64,000 nt of DNA from Trichaptum fuscoviolaceum. Its lineage: Eukaryota; Basidiomycota; Agaricomycetes; Hymenochaetales; Trichaptaceae. Shown here in pieces: positions 46,301 to 55,399 of the stretch. Within the stretch, counting starts at the first letter, position 1, and each line of letters opens with the position of its first letter. The stretch lies in NCBI GenBank assembly GCA_910574455.1, contig CAJSYZ010000009.1, forward strand, positions 1,877,040-1,941,039. The letters run 5' to 3'. A model generated the notes under the pieces. That model did not search any database. It was not told the origin of the DNA and was given only the letters and a program-made list of their open reading frames with translations. Made by a program: the position numbers and the translations under genes.

Positions 46301-46311
46301 CTGGCAGACAT
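40340..46311 (-). pseudogene. hypothetical protein P2, split by a foldback element
   Basis: Coding blocks run from ATG 46311 (MSASVVPHANMPLLPVNTG) through several short exons with GT-AG introns (MVKWIEFLIQLVQRDDSGKS; a Ser/Asp-rich exon with SDSES). A long coiled-coil exon (about 45516-44831) follows, then an exon from 44774 with FEDARNILYMAFAIVFPNKF. At about 44200 the frame changes once, to KFRFFLVRFYLIFEFHRRLY. The block then reaches EEGDIEYHCC and enters the palindrome at 43900. Beyond it, 41066-40340 continues a related frame (CEYYGSEDIPHAS to GVSRLKSLTPLS). Both halves match P1: the first in the AIVxPxxF and aromatic blocks, the second in AMQMITSSEHVVFEVMNETP and HLNKLIHDR (P1 WLQIASTKGLFDVVMRKGKG, LLNKIVHRR). 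So this was one gene of P1 type. Function unknown. Confidence 0.65.
41078..43900. mobile_element. foldback element, near-perfect 1.3 kb inverted repeat
   Basis: Two nearly identical arms, about 41171-42476 and 42591-43889, in inverted orientation around a 114 bp unique loop. Only small indels were noticed (one near 41670 against 43395). Outer ends carry ATTTCATTCAATC (left) and TTCATTCAATGAAAT (right). The left side has about 95 bp more, with iterated ATTCAAT...TACAGC...TTGCTGA units. No transposase is encoded: the matching 80-90 residue frames in each arm are a by-product of the symmetry. No convincing target duplication was found. The element lies between two parts of P2. Confidence 0.9.
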
Positions 46312-48248
46312 TCTGAAGGGATAGTCGTTGAGTTGCTGGCTTCAATATGATGTGGGGGGCATCATGATGGGGTCCGCTGCCAGTGGCAACTAAAAGCTAT
46401 TCACCGTCGGAACGTGAACTTGAAGAAGTTGATGGAAGTCGGATACTACCGCTGCCAGCAGGCCACACCGTGACTCAGGCTGACGGAGTGCCGTGAAGAG
46501 TAGTACTATATTTAAATTTAAGTACTCAGGCTAGTACTACTATGCCAGTGATACTACTACTACTAGTAGTAGGACTTCCCAGCCTCACTGGCACTGGCAG
46601 TGCCACAGCATGAGTGCATCCGCCGCGAGTAGTACTACTACCGTAACTACTAGTACTACTACTACTACTAGTACTTACTAGTCGAATTTGAAGTTGATGA
46701 TCTCAGCAACTTGACAGCTCGGCCGCCGCAGTTCGCTTCGGAGTCCAAGTCCTCGCCGGATAGTACTATAGTAGTACTATACTTGTTTGTGTTTCACGGC
46801 ATGATGATGCGGAGGCACCGTGATCATCATTATGATGGTACTGGATGCCTTCCCGTAAGGATTTAGGATGACGATTCTTATCCTAAATCCTCTTCCGAAT
46901 ATTATCCGGGAACGGAGCCAACTTTCCGGTCGACGTCGGTCGTCCTAAATTACTGAGATCAAGGAAGGGCTCTAAACATTACAGCAGCGTTCTCACATAC
47001 CATATTTAGTAGAAGTGAAGATTATGTGACGCACCCGCTTCCATTTTAAGCAATTTTATCTATGAAAATAATCCGGCAGACCTCACCGTGGCAACCGGAA
47101 AGGAATTTAGGACCCGTCCTAGATGTTGCTTACGGTTTAGGATGGCTGTCCTAAACCTGTACCTGACGGAGTTTCAAAGATTTAGGACAGCCTCCGCCGT
47201 CCTAAATTCTTACGGGAAGGCATCCACTAGAGTAGTGACGCAGCCTGCGGCTCAGGCTGAGTCGGAAGCCACCATACTCAGGCTATGCTTCCCGTACTAA
47301 GGATTTAGAACGGCTTTTTCGTCCTACAAGTAGTATGTAGTACTAGTACTAAACGGCACGGCTCGGAGCCAAACTCTCCGTCTTGCCCGGGCCCTAAATT
47401 TCCAGGATCTAGCAGAGGGGAAGGGTCTGCCAGATGGTCCGTGTCTAGGACAGTCGTCCTAAATGCCTGCCTTGCTTACCGTACTAGTAGTAGTATCAGG
47501 TAAGATATCATAAGTACACCCTGATACCTTACCTTCAAGTTCAAAGGTAAGTTATACCGCGGGACTCCATGGACCGGCAGAACTTCTGCTCAAGGCCGGC
47601 GGTGGACGGGTGGCTTCAACCTCCCTAAATGCTTGCCAGCCTGAGTGCCAAGCGGGGTCTTATGGGTTTCAATTTCGGGTGTCCTAAATCCTTCATCCAG
47701 TGGCGCCACTGGCAGTGATACCGTGACTCAGGCTCAGCCTGAGCCTGAGGCTGCCACTGCAGTGCCAGTGGCAGTGAGGCTACTAGTTCTGGGAGGAAGG
47801 GCACTGCGTTCCGGAATTGCGTGATAACGCTCAGGGAAATCTGCCTCCCGTGCGAACGTCTTCAAGTTGACAAATGGGGGACTCGGACTCGGAGTAAGGG
47901 ACTTGCCGGCGAAGCTCGGCCCGTTTTCTACTACTGTAGTATTAGTAATAACTTGAAGTTGCCCCTCAGGCTCACTGGCACTCACTGCCAGTGGCTCACT
48001 CAGGCTACTACTAGTACTAGTAATAGCCTACTACTACTAGTACTACTCAGGCTGCCGGTGGCATGCCACGGTGGCGACACTTGACCTTCATTCCAACTTC
48101 ACTCACCGTTTGAATAACCCTTGCCATTACTTTCCTCTCAGGCATACTACTACTACTACTAGTATTCCTAGTAGTAGTACTCACTGCACTGCCAACTTGA
48201 TCTTGAAGTAGCTCAGGCTCTTCGTTCAGTCACTATCAAATCTCCAAA
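46312..48248. other. spacer built of palindromic words
   Basis: No gene recognised. Dense recurrence of TAGTACTA, ACTAGTAGTAG, CTGCCAGTGGCAGTG, CTCAGGCTGAG, GACTCGGAGT and AACTTGAAGTT, especially at 46390-46790 and 47690-48220. It includes the MITE-like element at 46843-47225 and shorter related TTTAGGAC/GTCCTAAAT pieces to about 47700. Confidence 0.75.
46843..47225. mobile_element. MITE-like element with GGATGCCTTCCCGTAAG ends
   Basis: 383 bp with terminal inverted repeats GGATGCCTTCCCGTAAGGAT and ...ATTCTTACGGGAAGGCATCC. It is flanked by ACT on both sides (46840-46842, 47226-47228). Inside, TTTAGGAC and its complement GTCCTAAA recur, so the unit is itself rich in small stems. A related partial unit lies at about 47286-47485 (GCTTCCCGTACTAAGGATTT ... 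GTCCTAAATGCCTGCC...ACCGTACTAG). No coding capacity. Confidence 0.75.
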
Positions 48249-50074
48249 ATGTCAAGTTCTGATCTCGGGGATACTCCAAGCTCTTGCTTGGACACAGACG
48301 AGGACGAGGACGGTTCAGAATCCAGCTTTGGTCTCAACACTCACAGCTCAAAGTCCGCGATCATCGAAGACGAGAGCGAATACGAAGTGTATACAAATCC
48401 TGTAGAGGTTAAGTTCGGTAGGACCACATATTATCTATATTTCAGTGTGTGGTTTGGCTTATCTTCAATGACTTGTCAGAGGACCTACCCTTTGGTTATC
48501 GCTCGGGAGCATATATCGATAGCACGGTGGTCCAGTCAATCACCAAAAGCTTAGAGTCCAAGCTAGAGCATGCAAATCGCTTCGGGTTTTCGTCGAACGA
48601 TTTCAAGGAAACACTTGTTCTGGCTGATCGGCTGGGGAGGTACTTTGATACGTCAAATCAGTATATCAGTAACCGGGTTAGGGAAGCACAGGCTCTGCAG
48701 AGGAAGACGGCTGTGATGCTAGACCAGTTTCGGATCAGTACATACCAGTACACGGACATGATCTTCAAGCTAGGTGAAGAACTAGCTATCCTGATGCGTT
48801 ATACGGTAAGCTGCAAATTAAATCAAAAGCTTGAATGCACGTCTCTAACCGCTTGTTCTTATGGTAATGCGCTATAGCCCGAGGAGCCACTTGAGCTGCT
48901 TATCCGCAAGCGTGTGGAGGAATCAAGACTTGCTGTCGCCACGGCGTTCATATCTGTTCTTCCCGGCTTTTTCCCGTCAGGGAAACTCATCAATGTTTTC
49001 ACTGGGGACGTCATCTGGGATAATTTCTTGTCTTGCTTAGTCGCCCGATATCATTCACACCATGCAATCGTGCGTTGGCAACGTAAATTTGAGGATGAGG
49101 AGGCCGGCAATCGATTGATACAGACAAAATCTGTCTTTTCTGCCATAAGGATCGACATCAAAGGCACAAAGCTCGAGGAAAATGTTCGTCGTGAACTCTC
49201 TGCTCAATTGAAGCACTTTACGCCAGTCGTGGGCGTGAATCTTAAAGGCTCTACAAGCAGGCCCCGAAACCCAAGGCTTGCGCTCAAGTTCTTTCTCCCC
49301 CTACTTATTTGGTCATATAACGAGTGCAAGGATTGGATCGTCTTCCTAGACAAATGCCGTGCGGAACAATTGCCAAAGTCGCCCGTTGGTCAACTCTCAG
49401 AAGCAGAAGTCAATTGTTCTGCGACTCAGGCGACTCCGACTGTCTTTCAATCCGGAACAGCACGAGAGGCTCGGCGTCGATGGAAACGTGAACTTGAACG
49501 TGCCGGTGGAGAAGCTGCTCTAGCTGACTTTCATCGACTCATTCAGAAGTCAATGGATATTCTTGGCGTCGACTCGGCTGATGGTGGAACGTCCTCATTG
49601 GAGAATAATCGACAAATCCAGCGCGAATACGGAAATTATTCGGTTGTTCTGCGCAGGTTCAACTGGATCAGGAAATGTTTAATCATCCTCTGTGATGATT
49701 CGCTTCTGGATCTGTTGCTCATGAATGATGGTGCAATGCAGCGCTTCTCCAGGGAGATGGACTTTGCTAGGCTGGGCATTATCGAAGTGACTCGAGCCAT
49801 TAGGCAATTTGACGATGCTGATCGCAAAGATATAGACAAGGAAAGACTCGACAGGGCCGCCGAATTTCTCCACGAAGATATGGAACACATCGATCATGCC
49901 CTTATTCCGGCAGAGCAAATTTTTGACTCTTTACTCCTGAAGACAGTCGACGATTTACTTCGTAATTATGGTCCATTTTATTTAACAGATTATGGAATCC
50001 TATTTGCTCTTCTCGACAAATTGGATCCCATCACGGACACCGACTCGGATGTCAATATGAGCTCGGCAATGTAA
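48249..50074 (+). CDS. hypothetical protein P3 (three-member local family)
   Basis: Three exons, about 48249-48386, 48446-48805 and 48878-50074, give roughly 565 residues. The N-terminus is Ser/Asp/Glu-rich (DTDEDEDGSESS). The second exon is helical, with WLIFNDLSEDLPFGYRSGAY and probable coiled coil. The third carries the family blocks: RVEESRLAVATAFISVLPGF, LALKFFLPLLIWSYNECKD, and LRRFNWIRKCLIILCDDSLL. The second intron is phase 0 and lies 17 residues before the conserved Arg, matching P1 and P2 (18 each). The first intron donor (GTGTAT) is my best choice; a closer GTAGGA would leave only 28 nt. The frame ends at TAA 50072. No known domain. Apparently intact and flanked on both sides by word-repeat DNA. 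Confidence 0.68.
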
Positions 50075-50844
50075 CTGGCGGTTGCATATTGGACCATTCC
50101 CCGACACGAAGTGTTCTAGGGTTCACCAGCGCGCGATTCAAGTTTAAGTTGTGGCCGTGTTAAATTTTTATTTCGTTTTACTATGTTTATGACAAAAGTC
50201 AAGGACTCGGATTGTACTAGTACTACTCATTCTATGCCAGTGCTTACTCCCTTTTCAAGTTTAACTTAAAGCTCCTCTCGCACTATGCTGCACTATTGGT
50301 AGTTAGTACTAGTAGCAACTATGTGACATCGTTTTCTTGATTACTACTATATACTGCAAAAAAATTATTTATTTATTCATAGCATATGCTTCAAGTTGAT
50401 AGTACTACCGTGACTAGTACTACTAGTAGTCTGTGTTCAACTTGAACTTCAACTTCAAGATGGTTAAATTAGAACTTGAAGTAGTACTAGTAGTAGTAGC
50501 AGCCTGAGGCAGGTTATTGGTTCATTTCCAGTTGTTGGCAAGTTCCATGTTATTGTACACTTTTTACTTGAAGTTTTCTATGTTCATACTAGTAGTACTA
50601 GTACCAGTAGTAGTAGTACTCAGCCTGAGGCTGCCAGTGCACTGCAGCAGTGGGAAATTTTGACCACTGCCACTGACAGTGGCATCCGACATGATCCAAC
50701 TTGAACTTGAAGTCTAAGATGCACCGACTAGTAACACTACAATTCTAGTATAGCTAGTACCATAATCCGTCACTGAACATTTAAATGTTATATCCTTACT
50801 TCATAAGTTTCAAGGTACTTTGTGAGCTAAATGAGGGTTTATCT
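50075..50844. other. spacer with palindromic words
   Basis: 3' side of both P3 and the Plavaka gene. TACTACTAGTAGT, CAACTTGAACTTCAACTTCA, GCCTGAGGCTGCCAGTGCAC and TAGTACTAGTACCAGTAGT recur. No gene seen. Confidence 0.7.
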
Positions 50845-53800
50845 TTATTGTTGCCTACTTTCGTACAATGTTTCATGCATGTGCATGTCAGCAAATCGGT
50901 TAACATAGAATCTATTGTAAAAGTCCAGGGACTCCTCAGGTGTCAATGACTTCGGAGGACATTCATCACCCTCTGGAACCCCAAGGAGGTGAGCTAAACG
51001 GAAGATACTCCCTAGAGCTATCACGGATAACTTTGGAGTTTTTGAGTCACCGTGACGGGGGTAGCCTGACTCCGAGTCGGAGGTGTCATTCAGGTCACTC
51101 CGGCGAGTCCGAGTCAGCGGTTGATGGCAACTTCCAATAGTACTACGCTGGCACGCGGTAGAGGTCTCTGACTCATACTCTGGCTCGACTATCCACATTC
51201 TTGTTTTTCTGTCAGGTGAGTCTCCAACGTTCTTGAAAAACTGGACAAGGGCGCATTCCTGACGTTCTCCATTGGCGGTGAAGGAGAAAAGAAGCATAAC
51301 CCGAGCAATTCGCATCCCTGCAAACCCCTTTTTGCGAGAACTAACTTGGACAAGAACGACATCACGTCGTGGTTTTCCGCGCCAAGAGGGATTGGACCTG
51401 ATCACCTCCCTCATTGCTTGCTCTATAGGAATTGATTCGCCGCGGTAGGCGAAATACGCGGTAGCTGAATGGAAGATGGCAATGTCATTGCCCATGTCCA
51501 GTGCAAACTGTTGTTCGGCTATCAGGCTTTCAGAAGCGCTTCCGAGGTCATAGTATCCTAATTCGTTCAAGTTGCACCTTTCGTACTTGCAGAATAAGTA
51601 TATTTTGATGAGTCGTCGGAGCTGTCGGAGTTCCGGATGGCCTTTTATCGCCGCAAGAGCGTTGAGCTGTTTGGGGTACAGCTTACTGGACTCTGTAAGG
51701 ATAGCAACGAATAAGTCAGATATCCAGCGCCACAATTTGAAGCTCGTGTTACTGACGTTGTTTCGAAGCCATTAACATCAAGCTCGAAGGATCACTTCTA
51801 CCACCTAAGCAAAACCGATGTTCTGTATTTTCCACATCATGAAGAACAACACTACTTTGCAGTCCTTCCACTGATGAAGTGCTGAAATCATCCAGGTCAG
51901 CAATTTCGTTGTGCCCTTGATTACCCACAGTGCCATCGAAGAAATCATCTGTATCATTGGCTGCTCCTGCCACACCAATACACTGCAACTGCTCCCTCTG
52001 ATTCGGGATCCTCTCAGCATCATCCTCCTCCGGCTCTGACATATTCTTCCGCAGAACATCTCGCAAAACTTTCCACGTAGCCTCGGATAGCGTATCGTCT
52101 AGCATTCCACGCCGTTTGAAGTCTGACCTCGATGCAATAAGTTTGCTGAGTCGTTGGTTTGCTGTGATCATCTGGCCCAAGGGATCATTTCGTTCGAGCG
52201 TCGCCACGTTTCTTTGACCGCATAAATATGTTTATTCTCTGTAATCGATGAACACAGCCCGCTTGGTGCAGCAAACAGAGGGATCAATGTTGGATAATGG
52301 ACCATAGCATGCTGTCGTGGTAGTGAAAAGTTATCCCGGATGCCCTTAGCTATGAATATTTGCCGATAACGGTGAAAGTGATCCAAAGAGGCTTTGATTT
52401 GATCAAGAGTTGAGGCTGTAATCGTGTACCGACGCACAAGGTAACAGAAGTCTAGAAATGCACTTAATGTGCGAATCATATCATCGTGTGCAATGCCCAC
52501 GATAGCCGGAAGATACACCTAAGCAAATTGCATCAAATATCAGCAAACCACTGCCTCGAACAAGATAAAAAGGTCACATACTTTCATAAGTGCCTTAGAA
52601 TCATTGCCTGTCCATTGCTTGAAGCCTCGGCCTTCGGGGAATCTGCGAAGTCCAGGAAAAGGAGCAGCAACTCTGATTCTACGCGGATGTTAGCAATGGT
52701 ATTTACATTAAACAACTTGCGAAAAAAATCACCTTTTATCCACAATATCCAGCTCTGACGTGGTCAAGCTCTGACATATCCACTCGACAAGATGATCCTT
52801 GAACACGCCTTTGATGATTTGGTGCAGCAGGTCCGGAGATATGAGATCGCATATATCTGCGCGTGGAATGTCATTGGTGAAAGGCTACGGAGCAACGTAT
52901 CAGTTGCAATATGCGCATCCAATGAATAATTTGAAGCACGTACCACAATGTCCTGGTGGAATCCGTACTCTTTCCGAATTGTTGCTTTATTCATGTTGTT
53001 GGCGTCTACCTGTTCTATCAATCGTTCGTGCAGCTCTTTTGTTCGAGGAATTGATACAAATTCCGGATTATCGAGGTCCTTGTGAGGCGCTGTGCATCTA
53101 TAATGTCGAAAGTAAGTCATCACCACAGAGCTTGATTTCAGGAAAGCCTGAGGGCGGTAGTACTTACTTGCAGCACCATCCAGTACATATGGCGCAAAGG
53201 CTGACCTGTTCCGGATAATCGGCTATATATGAGCCGAGTCCAAAAACCGACCTACGCAAGTGACCATCAGGGCACCGGAGAATGGTTTTCTGAGTGTTCA
53301 TGATCATTGCGGATTTCAGCGAGATTAAGATCCTCGATATAGACGAATGAAAGATCTGATGTCGAAAGTGCCGGAAGTCATCTGACTTTTCGTATTGCCG
53401 CTCAGCTGCAAAGCATCAGAAGTCAATTGAATAGATCACTATTAACACATACTCTTTGGTATTGCCAGAAATGCTATGAGCTGGACTGTATTCAGTTTCT
53501 GGGACCGCCGGGCCTTGTTTGATACATTCCCAATCGAGAGATACAAAGGATAGTATTCATTATTGCCAGTTCCAACAGAAACCGTTGTCTTATCGCTCCC
53601 TAAAATGACCGGGACGAACATAGATCCATGGACTGCTTTATCTTCTGCGTAGATCTTGTTCTAAGTCAAGGATAATAAGTATCTGTGCGAGTTAATGAGT
53701 CATGACTTACAGCCTGTTCCCAAGCAAAATTCCCGGACATGTAATTTCTGAAAACTCGTTCTTTGTCATTGATATTATTGGTGTCCTCCTTTGTCTGAAA

Positions 53801-54922
53801 TTCACGAAACGGGACAAAGTCAAATTCGCCTTCTAAAGCCGGGTTATCCACCAAATTTCGGATTACTTCCAAAGGATCCCGATACCATACATCATATTCT
53901 TTCCTCTTCCATGACTCGATGTTCTCGTTTGTCGCTTTTTGGCCATTGTCGTTAGTGTAGAAGTTACTGAAGGATTTCCAAGATACATCACCGACTTTTG
54001 TAGTGTCAATGATCTTGTACAAATTTTGTGCATCTCCATCGAGCAGTGCACCAGCTGTATCCAGACTTGAGTCATCATTGGGATCTGTCGCGTCCAATTC
54101 GGGATATCTAATAGATTTTGCGTTCTCCGTGGACTGAATTAGTTGATAAGCCTTCATAATTCCGAGAAGCTTTGTTATGTTGCCAGCAGACATTTGCTCT
54201 TCGCGATAGAGAAAATCTGCGAGCTCGAAATCTGCTCGGCACGAATAGGGAAACCAGTCATTTGACGCAGGTTCGTTCCGTGAAACGGGCGGTTCTTCCT
54301 TTTCTAAGAAGTTCCCTTCTTCATCGCATGGAGTGGCTGCACGATATTTGGTGTCAGAATGCTAAAGTAAACTGGGGACATCATACTTAGCGCGCACCAT
54401 TTAAATATCTGTGATACACCTTTAAGTTATCATTGTTCTCTTCATAATCTCCAATGTCGGAGTCCAGATCAGCAGAAGATAGGTCTTGGTCTTCAAGTTC
54501 GTCATCTCCAGTGTCAGCATGGGACAGGCAATCAGGACCGTCTAAATCTTGAAGCAGCTCGTCTCGGCCTATGCTAAGCATCGAGATATCCTGTGTGAGT
54601 ATAGAAATGTCGTAGTCGAACTTGAAGAGTTGCAGCCACTTTCATCTTCATGATGGCCCTCCAAGTCTGTTGGAAGTTCAGGAGAGCCGGGAAGAGCTTG
54701 AGGTGTCGAAGGTCGTGCGGGTCGCTTGGGTGAGGAATCCAAGTCGTAACCACAAGCAGCAGGTCTTGTTGCAAATGATGACGGGTGAGCTGAATATTCA
54801 TGTCTTGTCCTTGCGGATTGATTCTTGAACCTCCTGCTGCAGAAGGAGAAGGTGCATCGAATAGTCGGGGGGAAGATATCTGTAAGATGAACGGGTTTGG
54901 GCCTTCGCCGAGTTACCGGCAT
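50845..54922 (-). CDS. Plavaka-type DNA transposase, near full length
   Basis: Multi-exon gene matching the basidiomycete Plavaka transposase pattern from end to end. A C2H2-like finger (CTFSFCSRRFKNQSARTRHE) starts the protein from ATG 54922. Blocks then follow in family order: MSAGNITKLLGIMKAYQLI, VSWKSFSNFY, EYDVWYRDPLEVIRNLVDNP, NYMSGNFAWEQA, VILGSDKTTVSVG, NEYYPLYLSIGNV, CTAPHKDLDNPEF, YGFHQDIV, VYLPAIVGIAHDDMIRTLSA, LPRQHAMVHYPTLIPLFAAP, SGLCSSITENKHIYAVKETW, ERNDPLGQMITANQRLSKLI, then the C-terminal blocks shared with 2081-3174. One base appears missing near 52190 (WRRSN to ERNDPLG), so the copy may be inactive. Splice sites in the first 500 bases are uncertain. Terminal inverted repeats of a complete transposon were not identified. 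Confidence 0.78.
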
Positions 54923-55399
54923 TAGTTCCAGTAAATTGAACGCTGAATTTAAAGTTGAATGGCACGCTCAGCGGTGACGCCCGCGTAGTAACAACTTGAA
55001 GTTAGTAGTACTACTAGTAGTAGTACCGGTAGCCTGAGTAGCCACAGCCTCAGGCTGTCAGTGACTCAGTGGCACCGCCGCCAGCCTGCCAGTGAGCCTG
55101 CAAGTGCCAGTGAGTAGTACTAGTACCAGTAGCACTGTGATAGTACTAGTAATAGAGCTAGCCTGAGTATCCGAGTGTCCAAGTCCGAGTCTGAGTCAGG
55201 CTCATTCCGAGTCAGCCTAACTTGAAGGCTGCCAATCACTGGCACTGCCAGTGCCAGCAAGTGCAAGTGGGCGTAAATTTTCCTTGAATAGGCGCCCTCA
55301 TCTCCAACTTCAACTACAACTTGCACCTTTGCCAACTCGATTCACCATCGAAACTCATAGCACCTGTCAGCGTGCCTCGACTTGAAACACTGCACAAGA
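54923..55399. other. divergent spacer with palindromic words
   Basis: Separates the divergent Plavaka and DUF6532-like genes and must hold both promoters. TAGTAGTACTACTAGTAGTA, GCCTGAGTAGCCACAGCCTC, GCCAGTGAGTAGTACTAGTA and GTCCGAGTCTGAGTCAGGCT run almost without break. No separate TATA box was singled out. Confidence 0.65.

Noticed and set aside
46390..48230. CRISPR-like array
   Set aside because: The repeated words are short, irregularly spaced and of several kinds, with no constant repeat-spacer length, and the DNA is eukaryotic.
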